A stretch of DNA of 44,772 nt. Origin: an uncultured Clostridia bacterium (GTDB lineage Bacteria; Bacillota; Clostridia; Oscillospirales; Acutalibacteraceae). Below the pieces are notes generated by a model, which was given only the letters and a program-made list of their open reading frames with translations, searched no databases and was not told the DNA's origin. Below are positions 17,091-25,501 of this stretch, piece after piece (position 1 is the first letter of the stretch; each line of letters starts with the position of its first letter). Where the stretch lies: assembly GCA_937880805.1 (NCBI GenBank), contig CALGRR010000099.1:1-44772 (forward strand). Reading direction: 5' to 3'. Position numbers and translations under genes: made by a program.

Positions 17091-17119
17091 AACGGGAGTT
17101 GTTTTTAACAACTCCCGTT
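17091..17119 (+). other. Strong hairpin without a U-tail upstream of the transporter gene
   Basis: Thirteen-base perfect arms AACGGGAGTTGTT (17091-17103) and AACAACTCCCGTT (17107-17119) around a TTT loop. What follows is CGCACCC rather than a T-run, so it is an atypical terminator. It may protect the 3' end of the SDR message or lower read-through into the transporter. Confidence 0.6.
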
Positions 17120-17156
17120 CGCACCCTATATCACCCCGGAAGAAAGGATGATTTTT

Positions 17157-18647
17157 ATGGAAAACAAGAAATATGTAAGCAAAAAAGAGCTTTGGATGTT
17201 TGCTCTCGGTGCAGGCGGTCAGGGTATGATTTATGCAATGATGTCGAGCTACATCAGCGACTATTATGTTAACGTTCTTCAGCTTCCTCTTATGTTTGTT
17301 CTCATTCTTATGCTTGCTGCAAGAGTATGGGATGCAATCAATGACCCGATGATGGGTATGATTGTTGACCGAAGAACAATGAAAAACGGCAGAATGAAGC
17401 CCTATATCATTATGGCAACTCCCATTATCGCCGTGCTCACTCTTCTTATGTATCTCAGCCCCGATATGGAGCAAATGCCCCTTATGATTTTCTCTGCGGT
17501 TGTTTATATTCTCTGGGGTATGTCATACACAATGGCGGATGTTCCGTTCTGGACTCTGCCCAACGTTCTCACCCCCAACTCAAAAGAGCGAAGCGATGTT
17601 ATTTCTTTCACAAAAATCATCAACAGCATAGGCTCTGCACTTCCCGAAGTGCTTTTTCTTGCAATCCCCCTTATTCTCAATGCGATTTACGCAAAATCAG
17701 GCAACGAACCCAACCCGCTTGATTTTGAAAAGAAAAAATATTTCCTTATTGCTCTTTTCGCCGTTGTTATCGGCGGAATAATGTATGTGAACTGCTATTT
17801 CCATATCAAGGAAAGAGTTGTTCTTCCCAACAAAAAGAAGGTTCCCGGTCAGCCCGGCAGCCTTTCAAGAATTTTCCGCTGCAAGCCCCTTATGCTTGTT
17901 GTTATAATGGGTATTCTTTCAAGCGGCAGATACCTTGTGCAGGCAGCTGCAATTCACGTTGCCCGTTACTCCTTCTATATAGGACCCGATAACCCCACTC
18001 AGGCAGATATTATCAACAGCATCAGTCTTGTAAAAACAATTTTCCAGGTCTGCACAATCGTAGGTATGTTCGGCACAACCCTCTTTATGCCAATGCTTAT
18101 GAAGAAATTCGACTATAAGAAAATTGTTATCACAACCTGTCTTGCAGGCTTTGCCGCAAGCGTTGTTACAACAATCATAGGCTTTGCCACAAATCTTTCT
18201 AGCATCTATATTCTTGCACCGTTCATTGTTGTTCAGTCAATTCCTCTCGGTGTTATCAATGTTATTTCCTATGCAATGATTTGTGACAGCCTTGACTATA
18301 TGGAGCTCACAACAGGCGTAAGAGAAAACGGTCTCGGCTCGGCTTGCCAGGGCTTCATCAACAAAATCGGCAATGCATTTGCAACCTGCGGAATAATTAT
18401 TCTTTATATGGCAATCGATATGGACCCCGCTGCAATGCTTTCAAAGGAAGCAATTATGCCCGCACTCGATGTTGCATTCAATCAGAGATTTGCAATGTTC
18501 TCGCTCGTTTCTCTTCTTCCCGGTATCAGTATGCTTCTTTGCTCAATTCCGATGTTCTTCTATAAGATTTCGGGCAAAAATAAAGAAAAGATGCTTGCAG
18601 ACCTTAAGGCAAAAAGAGAAGCTGAAGGCTTTGTGGTTGCAGAATAA
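17157..18647 (+). CDS. GPH-family (MFS_2) sugar/cation symporter
   Basis: 496 residues from ATG 17157, which has AAGGA nine bases upstream; the ATG at 17148 overlaps that site. It has about twelve membrane helices. The early motif DAINDPMMGMIVDR is the hallmark of the glycoside-pentoside-hexuronide:cation symporter family, and PFWTLPNVL is also typical. It probably imports a glycoside or related solute with Na+ or H+; the substrate is not readable. The SDR upstream and a 36-base gap to bipA suggest one transcript. Confidence 0.88.
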   Translation: MENKKYVSKKELWMFALGAGGQGMIYAMMSSYISDYYVNVLQLPLMFVLILMLAARVWDAINDPMMGMIVDRRTMKNGRMKPYIIMATPIIAVLTLLMYLSPDMEQMPLMIFSAVVYILWGMSYTMADVPFWTLPNVLTPNSKERSDVISFTKIINSIGSALPEVLFLAIPLILNAIYAKSGNEPNPLDFEKKKYFLIALFAVVIGGIMYVNCYFHIKERVVLPNKKKVPGQPGSLSRIFRCKPLMLVVIMGILSSGRYLVQAAAIHVARYSFYIGPDNPTQADIINSISLVKTIFQVCTIVGMFGTTLFMPMLMKKFDYKKIVITTCLAGFAASVVTTIIGFATNLSSIYILAPFIVVQSIPLGVINVISYAMICDSLDYMELTTGVRENGLGSACQGFINKIGNAFATCGIIILYMAIDMDPAAMLSKEAIMPALDVAFNQRFAMFSLVSLLPGISMLLCSIPMFFYKISGKNKEKMLADLKAKREAEGFVVAE

Positions 18648-18683
18648 TAAATATATATTTTGGCAAGGAAAAGGTGAACTTAT

Positions 18684-20504
18684 TTGTCACAGAAAAAGGA
18701 TTTAAGAAATATTGCGATTATCGCACACGTTGACCACGGCAAAACCACTATGGTTGACGAAATGCTCAAGCAAAGCGGCACCTTCAGAGAAAATGAGCAG
18801 GTTGCCGACAGAGTTATGGACTCAAACGACCTTGAACGTGAAAGAGGCATTACAATTCTTTCAAAGAACACCTCTATTCATTACAAAGACACCAAAATCA
18901 ACATTGTTGATACCCCGGGTCACGCCGATTTCGGCGGCGAGGTTGAGCGAATTCTTATGATGGTTGACGGCGTTCTGCTTCTTGTTGACGCCTTTGAGGG
19001 CTGTATGCCCCAGACACGCTTTGTTCTGAAAAAGGCTCTCAACCTCAAAAAGAAGGTTCTTGTTGTTATCAATAAGATTGACCGCCCCAACGCACGCCCC
19101 TATGAGGTTGTTGACGAGGTGCTTGACCTCTTTATCGACCTCGGTGCGGAGGAAGACCAGCTTGAATTCCCCGTTGTTTATGCAAGCGGAAGAGACGGCT
19201 ACGCAAACCTTGATGCCAATGCACGCGGCGGCGATATGCGTCCTCTTTTCGATGCTATTCTTGAAAATATCGACGGCCCCGGCGGCAATCCCGACGAGCC
19301 CCTCCAGGTTCTTTTCTCAAGCCTTGACTATGATGACTATGTTGGCAGAATAGGCATAGGCAGAGTTGAAAGAGGCAGAATCCAAAAGAATCAGCAGGTT
19401 ACTCTCTGCAAAACAGACGGCACAACCCAGAATGTCAAGATTTCAAGGCTTTATCAGTTTGAAGGTCTTAACAGAGTTGAGTGCGAAGAAGCCGAAGCAG
19501 GCGATATAATCTGCGTTTCGGGCATTGAAGGGCTCAACATCGGCGAAACCATCTGCTCCCAGGATTGCGTTGAGGCTCTGCCCTTCATAAAAATTGACGA
19601 GCCCACAATTTCAATGAACTTCATTGTTAACGACAGCCCCTTTGCAGGCAGAGAGGGCAAGTTTGTTACTTCAAGAAACGTTCGTGACCGACTCTTCAAA
19701 GAGGTTGAAACAAACGTGAGTATGCGTGTTGAAGAAACCGAAAGCACCGACACCTTCAAGGTTTCGGGCAGAGGCGAGCTTCACCTTTCAATTCTCATTG
19801 AAACAATGCGACGCCAGGGCTATGAATTTCAGGTTTCAAGACCCAAGGTTATTTTTAAGGAAATCGACGGTCAGCTTATGGAGCCTATGGAGCTTCTTAT
19901 TGTTGAAGTGCCCGAGCAGTATGTTGGTGCCGTTATTGAAAAGCTCGGCTCACGCAAGGGCGAGCTTGAAAATATGGGTGCCCGTGAAGGCGGCTCAACC
20001 CACCTTGAATTCAAGATTCCTTCAAGAGGACTTATCGGCTACCGTGCCGAATTCCTTACCGATACAAACGGCAACGGCATTATGAACCAGCTTTTCGACG
20101 GCTATGCACCCTACAAGGGCGATATTCAGACCCGTGAAAGAGGCTCAATCGTTGTTCACGAAACGGGCGTAAGCACCGCCTACGGTCTTTTCAACACTCA
20201 GGACAGAGGCCGCCTTTTCATTCCCGCAGGCGTTGAGGTTTACGAAGGAATGATAGTTGGCGAATGTGCCAAAAACGAAGATATTGTTTGCAACATCTGC
20301 AAAACAAAGCATCTCACAAACACCCGTGCATCAGGCTCCGACGATGCACTCAGACTTGTTCCTCACAGCGTGCTCAGCCTTGAGCAGTGTATGGAATTCA
20401 TAAAGGATGATGAGCTTCTGGAGGTAACTCCCGATTCGCTCCGCCTTCGTAAAAGAGTTCTTTCAAAAGAGCTCCGTATGAAACAGCAGTTTAAGAAGAA
20501 ATAA
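18684..20504 (+). CDS. typA: Translational GTPase BipA/TypA
   Basis: 606 residues, standard length. Ribosome-associated GTPase used in 50S assembly and stress adaptation. G1 AHVDHGKTT at about 12-20, G2 RGIT, G3 DTPGHADFGGEVER, G4 NKIDRP, then EF-Tu-like domain 2, EF-G III/V-like domains and the BipA-specific C-terminus. The start is TTG 18684, with AAGGTG seven bases upstream. The next gene, ribF, begins 8 bases after the stop. Confidence 0.97.
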   Translation: MSQKKDLRNIAIIAHVDHGKTTMVDEMLKQSGTFRENEQVADRVMDSNDLERERGITILSKNTSIHYKDTKINIVDTPGHADFGGEVERILMMVDGVLLLVDAFEGCMPQTRFVLKKALNLKKKVLVVINKIDRPNARPYEVVDEVLDLFIDLGAEEDQLEFPVVYASGRDGYANLDANARGGDMRPLFDAILENIDGPGGNPDEPLQVLFSSLDYDDYVGRIGIGRVERGRIQKNQQVTLCKTDGTTQNVKISRLYQFEGLNRVECEEAEAGDIICVSGIEGLNIGETICSQDCVEALPFIKIDEPTISMNFIVNDSPFAGREGKFVTSRNVRDRLFKEVETNVSMRVEETESTDTFKVSGRGELHLSILIETMRRQGYEFQVSRPKVIFKEIDGQLMEPMELLIVEVPEQYVGAVIEKLGSRKGELENMGAREGGSTHLEFKIPSRGLIGYRAEFLTDTNGNGIMNQLFDGYAPYKGDIQTRERGSIVVHETGVSTAYGLFNTQDRGRLFIPAGVEVYEGMIVGECAKNEDIVCNICKTKHLTNTRASGSDDALRLVPHSVLSLEQCMEFIKDDELLEVTPDSLRLRKRVLSKELRMKQQFKKK

Positions 20505-20512
20505 GGTTAATT

Positions 20513-21415
20513 ATGAACAAAGCGGAAAAATCCGCCGTTGCTCTCGGCAGCTTCGACGGGCTTCACAAAGGCCATATGTCGGTTATCGCCTGTGCTCTTT
20601 CAAAAAAAGAGCTCGGGCCCGCTCCGCTTGTTCTTCTTTTTGATTCCCACCCTCTTCTTGCTCTCACAGGCAAATCGCCCCCCGAGATTCTTCAGAAAGA
20701 TAAAAGAGATTTGATTCTCTCTTCTCTCGGCGTGAAAACGGAAACCGTTCCGTTTTCTCAGATCAAAGAAATGACCTGCCGTGAATTCTTTGAAAAAATT
20801 CTTATCGGCACGCTCAATGCAGGCGTTATCTGCTGCGGAGAAAATTACCGCTTCGGCAAAAATAATTCAGGCAGCACCGAAACTCTCAAAGCTCTCTGCG
20901 ATGAGTTCAATGTTGAGCTTTGCATCAGCCCCACCGTTATGCACGGGGATTCTCCCGTGAGCTCAACAAGAATACGCTCGGCAATAGAAAACGGGGATAT
21001 TCCCCTTGCAAATGCTATGCTCGGCAGAGAATTCGGATATAAATATACCGTTGTAAGCGGCGACCAAAGAGGCAGGCTTATGGGTGCACCAACAATCAAT
21101 CAGCATTTCGGAAAAGATTTTATCATTCCGAAGCACGGAGTTTACGCTTCGGTAACGGTTGTTGACGAAACAGAATACCCTTCCGTTACAAACATCGGGC
21201 TTCGGCCCTCCTTTGCAAACGCTGATTTGAGAAGCGAAACCTGCATTCTCGGCTTCAGCGGCGACCTTTACGGAAAAGATATTGAGGTCAGATTGCTTGA
21301 ATATCTTCGCGGCGAAATAAAATTTGACTCTATGCAGGCTCTCGGAAATCAGATAAGAGCCGATGCGGATAAATCCGAAAAAATCTTTTCACAAAGAGGT
21401 GACGGCAATGTATGA
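20513..21415 (+). CDS. ribF: Bifunctional riboflavin kinase/FMN adenylyltransferase
   Basis: 300 residues. Converts riboflavin to FMN and FAD. The N-terminal nucleotidyltransferase shows GSFDGLHKGH near residue 12, then FDSHP, GENYRFGK and STRIRSAI. The C-terminal flavokinase shows GRLMGAPTINQHF (the PTxN motif), the GVYAS block, NIGLRPSF and LRGEIKF. Its stop overlaps the start of the uracil-DNA glycosylase gene by 8 bases, so they are coupled. Confidence 0.94.
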   Translation: MNKAEKSAVALGSFDGLHKGHMSVIACALSKKELGPAPLVLLFDSHPLLALTGKSPPEILQKDKRDLILSSLGVKTETVPFSQIKEMTCREFFEKILIGTLNAGVICCGENYRFGKNNSGSTETLKALCDEFNVELCISPTVMHGDSPVSSTRIRSAIENGDIPLANAMLGREFGYKYTVVSGDQRGRLMGAPTINQHFGKDFIIPKHGVYASVTVVDETEYPSVTNIGLRPSFANADLRSETCILGFSGDLYGKDIEVRLLEYLRGEIKFDSMQALGNQIRADADKSEKIFSQRGDGNV

Positions 21416-21980
21416 AAATTGGGAACAGCTTAAAGCTGACTGTATGCAATGCAGAAAATGCTCACTTTGCGAAACACGGACAAATCTTGTTTTCGGCGTA
21501 GGCAACGAAAATGCGGAAGTGCTTTTTGTTGGCGAAGGCCCCGGGCAGAATGAGGATTTGCAGGGCGAGCCCTTTGTTGGCAGAGGCGGCAAGCTTCTTG
21601 ATAAATTTCTTGAAGCCGTTGACCTTGACCGAAAAAAGAATATCTATATTGCCAATATGGTGAAATGCAGACCCCCGCAAAACCGTGACCCTCTCCCTGA
21701 AGAGCAGGATCAATGCATTCAATGGCTTCGTGAGCAAACAAAGCTCCTGCAGCCAAAAATCATAGTTTGTCTGGGCAGAATTTCCGCCCAGCGGCTTATA
21801 TCAAAGGATTTCAAGGTTACACAGCAGCACGGTCAGTTTATCGAAAAAGGCGGCATCCTTTTTATGGGCACCTTCCATCCCGCCGCACTTTTGAGAAATC
21901 CCAACCAGAAGCCCGACGCTCTGGAGGATTTTCTTGCTCTGCGTGAAAAAATAAAAGAAATCTGCACTCATACTTATTAA
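21408..21980 (+). CDS. Uracil-DNA glycosylase, family 4-type (Fe-S)
   Basis: 190 residues from ATG 21408, which follows AGAGGTG. Removes uracil from DNA in base-excision repair. Four cysteines that fit the 4Fe-4S site are C15, C18, C87 (VKCRPP) and C103 (QCIQWL). The active-site motif GEGPGQNED, the block PFVGRGGKLLD and the C-terminal FHPAALLRN are all present. No break or unusual residue seen. Confidence 0.93.
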   Translation: MYENWEQLKADCMQCRKCSLCETRTNLVFGVGNENAEVLFVGEGPGQNEDLQGEPFVGRGGKLLDKFLEAVDLDRKKNIYIANMVKCRPPQNRDPLPEEQDQCIQWLREQTKLLQPKIIVCLGRISAQRLISKDFKVTQQHGQFIEKGGILFMGTFHPAALLRNPNQKPDALEDFLALREKIKEICTHTY

Positions 21981-22006
21981 TCAAATCAGAAATCAGGCGA
22001 AATATT

Positions 22007-23290
22007 ATGGAAACTTTACTTTGCATATCCATTGCCCTTGCGGCAGGACTTTTTATGTCCCGACTTTCAAAAGTTCTCGGACTTCCCTCTGTAACCGCAT
22101 ATCTTGTTGCGGGTATCATTATCGGACCCTACGGTCTCGGCAGACTCGGAATTGACGGCCTCGGCTTCACATCCATTGAAAATGTTCAGTCCTTCGAGCT
22201 CATTGCCGATGTTGCTCTCGGCTTCATTGCTTTTGCAATCGGCAACGAATTCCGTCTTTCGCAGCTTAAGCAAATCGGCAAGCAGGCAACCTTCATCGGT
22301 GTTTTTCAGGCACTGATTGCAACCCTTTGCGTAGATGCCGCCCTTATCGGTCTGCACTTTATTCTCGGCGATAAGCTCCCCCTCTCAATGGCGGTTACAC
22401 TCGGTGCGGTTGCAGCCGCAACAGCTCCCGCCGCAACGCTGATGGTAGTTCGTCAGTATAAGGCAAAGGGTAAGCTTACCGACCTTCTTCTGCCCATCGT
22501 TGCTATTGACGACGCCGTTGGCCTTATCATTTTTGCCGTATCCTTCGGCATTGCCAAGGCTATTGAAAGCGGTCAGGTAAATCTCACCGCAATCATCGTT
22601 GAGCCTCTTCTTGAAATAGTTCTTTCATTGCTTCTCGGCGTTGTTATGGGTATACTTTTCTCTGCTTGCGAAAAGTTTTTCAGTTCAAACAGCAAGCGTC
22701 TTTCACTTTCCATAACCTTCGTTTTCTTCACCGTTGCAATTTCAATGCTCAAATTTGAAATCGGCGGCATACATATCGGATTTTCAACTCTTCTTGTTTG
22801 TATGATGCTCGGCACCGTTTTCTGCAACGTATGCGATTTCTCCTCAGAAATTATGGATAAAACCGACAGATGGACCAACCCCCTCTTCACCCTCTTCTTT
22901 GTGCTCAGCGGTGCAGAGCTTGAGCTCGGTGTTTTCGGCGATGTTGCCATTATCGGTATCGGTGCAGCATACATCATTTCCCGTTCGTTCGGTAAATATA
23001 TCGGTGCTTACGGCAGTGCAAAGCTTGTGGGCTGCGAAAAGAACACGGTCAAATATCTCGGCATTACCCTTCTTCCCCAGGCGGGCGTTGCTCTCGGAAT
23101 GTCCGTAACCGCAATGGAGCTTGGCGAAGTTGGCCATATGATAAGAAACATCGTTCTCTTCTCCGTTCTCTTCTATGAGCTCTTCGGACCCGTTATGACA
23201 AAAATTGCACTTACCAAGGCGGGCGATATTGTTCCCAAGAGCCCCGAGCACCACAGAAAGAACCGCACAGCTCCTCCGAAAATCAGCTGA
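22007..23290 (+). CDS. CPA2-type cation:proton antiporter
   Basis: 427 residues with about eleven to twelve membrane helices, of the Kef/NhaA-like CPA2 class. The acidic pair D168-D169 in PIVAIDDAVGL sits in the position used for ion exchange. There is no C-terminal TrkA-N (RCK) regulatory domain, so it is the short form. Probably co-transcribed with ribF-udg (26-base gap) and followed 16 bases later by a secreted hydrolase. Confidence 0.9.
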   Translation: METLLCISIALAAGLFMSRLSKVLGLPSVTAYLVAGIIIGPYGLGRLGIDGLGFTSIENVQSFELIADVALGFIAFAIGNEFRLSQLKQIGKQATFIGVFQALIATLCVDAALIGLHFILGDKLPLSMAVTLGAVAAATAPAATLMVVRQYKAKGKLTDLLLPIVAIDDAVGLIIFAVSFGIAKAIESGQVNLTAIIVEPLLEIVLSLLLGVVMGILFSACEKFFSSNSKRLSLSITFVFFTVAISMLKFEIGGIHIGFSTLLVCMMLGTVFCNVCDFSSEIMDKTDRWTNPLFTLFFVLSGAELELGVFGDVAIIGIGAAYIISRSFGKYIGAYGSAKLVGCEKNTVKYLGITLLPQAGVALGMSVTAMELGEVGHMIRNIVLFSVLFYELFGPVMTKIALTKAGDIVPKSPEHHRKNRTAPPKIS

Positions 23291-23306
23291 TGAAAGGTTG
23301 TTTAAT

Positions 23307-25226
23307 ATGAAAAAGATTATTGCTTCAATCCTTTGTATCTGTGTTATCATTTCTTCTCTTGCAGTTGCAGCCTTCGGCTACAGCAGCAGAGTTGAGGGCA
23401 AAATCTCGGATTATCCCGTTGTTTTTGTTCCCGGCTACAGCTCAACCGCCCTTTATGTTGGCGAAAGCTTTGAAACGGGCGAGCAAATCTGGGGCCTTAA
23501 TATGGACCTTGTTGTTGAGAGAGTGCTTGCCAACATCATTGAGCTGGGCAAGGGTCTCGGTGCTCTCACAATCGGCAACGCTCAGTATATTGCCGATGTT
23601 GTAGGCCCCGAGCTTGTTGCAATGCTCGAAAAAATGAAGTGTAATCCCGACGGTTCAAGCTTTTATGATGTAAAAAGATGCCACATAACCGCCGAAGAAA
23701 ACAACTACAAAAATCTTGCCGAAAAATATCCCGACGGCAGCTACAGACAAGAGCTTGATATGGCTGCGGAGCTTGAAACATATATCGGCATTGAAAACAT
23801 TTACACCTACACAACGGATTTCAGAATGGGTGCAGAGCACTGTGCAAAAATGCTTGATGAATTCATTCAGTCCGTAAAGGAATACACAGGCAAAGATAAG
23901 GTTAATCTTCTTGCCGTAAGCCACGGCGGTCAGGTAACCGCAACCTATCTCACTCTCTACGGCTATAAAGGCGATGTTGATAACGCCTGCCTCACCGTGC
24001 CCGCAATCGGCGGTGCAGGCTTTGCATATGACCTTGCAACAGCTCAGGTCAAGCTTGATGAAGACTGCCTTCTCCGTTTTATTGAGCACGGTATGAGATT
24101 GGAAGAGGATTATGACTGGCTTGTCAAGGCTCATCAGCTCGGCTTCCTTGATGCCGTTGCAAACAATCTTATTCCCTATGCCACAGAGATTATGCTCTAT
24201 TGGGGCAGCATCTGGGATTTTATGCCCTCTCATAAATATGAAGAGGCAAAGGCTATGCTTCTTGACAAGGAGGAAAACGCCGTTCTTATTGCAAAGAGCG
24301 ACCGCTTCCACTATGAAATCCTTCCTCAAATCGGTGCAAAGATGAATGAATGCATTGAAAACGGAATGAACATTTCAATAATAGCAGGAACGGGCAACCG
24401 AATCGTAACCGGCCTTGAAGAGGATTCCGACGGAATTATAACAACCCAGTGTGCAACGGGTGCAACCTGCGCCCCCTACGGAAAACGCTTTGCCGACGGC
24501 TACACACAGATTAACCCCTGCGGCGGCAAATACAAGGTTTCTCCCTCAATGAATATTGATGCTTCAACCGCTTATCTTCCCGATAACACCTGGTTTGTAA
24601 ACGGTCTTTTCCACGGTATGACCTATTGGGACAGCTACACAAGAAAGCTGCTTATGACTCTTGTGCTCACCGATAATCTCACCGATGTTTATTCCGACGA
24701 AGCATTCCCCCAATTCAGAGATACTTCAAATCCCTCGCATACCGTTTATGCCGAATTCAACGGCGATATGCCCGGCTATCTTTCAGAAGAATCAAACGCA
24801 CTCATAATAACAAATGTTTGCCAAAAGGGTAAGGTGAGAATTCAGTCTGTAACAATTAACGGAGCAGACATAAAATTCAGAATCAATCCCTTTAAAACGC
24901 TCAAGCCCGGTGAAAGTGTTGAAATTGCATTCACGGGTGAGATTCCCGAAGCAAGCAAGCTTCGCACAAGCCTCACGGTATGCTACACCGTTGATAACAT
25001 AACACCAGTTGGCTACCGCCATCAGTATTTCACCGTTATGAACGGCGAGGCGGTTGAGGATGAGGGCGGATTGAGAAGAGCAGAAGCAATCACTCCGTTT
25101 GATATTCTCATCGGCGATGATTTCGATGCATTCCTCCGCAAGCTCGGCTTAAAGGAAGCTTTTTCAATGCTCTATACAATAATATATTATTGGGTTGATA
25201 CCGTTGTTCTCGGACTTTTTAGTTAA
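23307..25226 (+). CDS. Secreted alpha/beta hydrolase (lipase-like)
   Basis: 639 residues from ATG 23307, which starts a clean signal peptide (cleavage near 23-26). After it comes PVVFVPGYSST, the oxyanion region typical of PGAP1/lipase-like hydrolases. The probable nucleophile is Ser205 in AVSHGGQ. The His and Asp of the triad are not assigned. A non-catalytic beta-type region follows (about 480-590). The last 25 residues form a hydrophobic/aromatic helix ending LGLFS, a feature shared with other exported proteins here. It likely cleaves an ester outside the cell; substrate unknown. Confidence 0.82.
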   Translation: MKKIIASILCICVIISSLAVAAFGYSSRVEGKISDYPVVFVPGYSSTALYVGESFETGEQIWGLNMDLVVERVLANIIELGKGLGALTIGNAQYIADVVGPELVAMLEKMKCNPDGSSFYDVKRCHITAEENNYKNLAEKYPDGSYRQELDMAAELETYIGIENIYTYTTDFRMGAEHCAKMLDEFIQSVKEYTGKDKVNLLAVSHGGQVTATYLTLYGYKGDVDNACLTVPAIGGAGFAYDLATAQVKLDEDCLLRFIEHGMRLEEDYDWLVKAHQLGFLDAVANNLIPYATEIMLYWGSIWDFMPSHKYEEAKAMLLDKEENAVLIAKSDRFHYEILPQIGAKMNECIENGMNISIIAGTGNRIVTGLEEDSDGIITTQCATGATCAPYGKRFADGYTQINPCGGKYKVSPSMNIDASTAYLPDNTWFVNGLFHGMTYWDSYTRKLLMTLVLTDNLTDVYSDEAFPQFRDTSNPSHTVYAEFNGDMPGYLSEESNALIITNVCQKGKVRIQSVTINGADIKFRINPFKTLKPGESVEIAFTGEIPEASKLRTSLTVCYTVDNITPVGYRHQYFTVMNGEAVEDEGGLRRAEAITPFDILIGDDFDAFLRKLGLKEAFSMLYTIIYYWVDTVVLGLFS

Positions 25227-25232
25227 TTTAGG

Positions 25233-25261
25233 TTGACATTCAAAAACAAATAGCATAAAAT
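25233..25261 (+). promoter_or_regulatory. Sigma-A promoter for tRNA-Pro
   Basis: -35 TTGACA (25233-25238), 17-base spacer, -10 TAAAAT (25256-25261). It begins 7 bases after the lipase stop codon. Confidence 0.82.
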
Positions 25262-25264
25262 ATA

Positions 25265-25286
25265 AAGGCGGCTGAAAAGCCGCCTT
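25265..25286 (+). other. Leader hairpin between promoter and tRNA-Pro
   Basis: Nine-base arms AAGGCGGCT (25265-25273) and AGCCGCCTT (25278-25286) with a GAAA loop, ending four bases before the tRNA. It overlaps the expected transcription start region, so it could be the terminator of the lipase transcript, a processing signal of the tRNA precursor, or both. Confidence 0.7.
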
Positions 25287-25290
25287 ATAT

Positions 25291-25366
25291 CGGGGTGTGG
25301 CGCAGCTGGTAGCGCGCGTGGTTTGGGACCACGAGGCCCAGAGTTCGAAACTCTGCACTCCGACCA
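25291..25366 (+). tRNA. tRNA-Pro (anticodon TGG)
   Basis: Complete cloverleaf. Acceptor arms CGGGGTG/CACTCCG, D-arm GCGC..GCGC, anticodon stem CGTGG/CCACG with loop TTTGGGA (anticodon TGG), T-arm CAGAG-TTCGAAA-CTCTG, and an encoded CCA at 25364-25366. Own promoter upstream, terminator at 25374. Confidence 0.97.
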
Positions 25367-25373
25367 AAAGAAG

Positions 25374-25415
25374 AAAAACCGAACCTTGTCTTAAGACAAA
25401 GTTCGGTTTTTCTTT
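25374..25415 (+). terminator. Intrinsic terminator of tRNA-Pro
   Basis: Stem AAAAACCGAAC (25374-25384) with GTTCGGTTTTT (25401-25411) and an inner TTGTC/GACAA stem, followed by CTTTT. Confidence 0.9.
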
Positions 25416-25501
25416 TATATAAAAATTGTTACAAAAAAGCTGTAAAAAATTTCATATTTACAAGATAAAATAATCCCAACATACTACGAAAGGTTGATTA
25501 T

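Noticed and set aside
23655..24329. 224-codon minus-strand open frame
   Set aside because: It lies inside the lipase-like gene, with low-complexity composition and no start signal.
25291..25501. tRNA-Pro as an integration site for a mobile element
   Set aside because: No integrase, no duplicated tRNA 3' end and no change of gene style is seen on either side.
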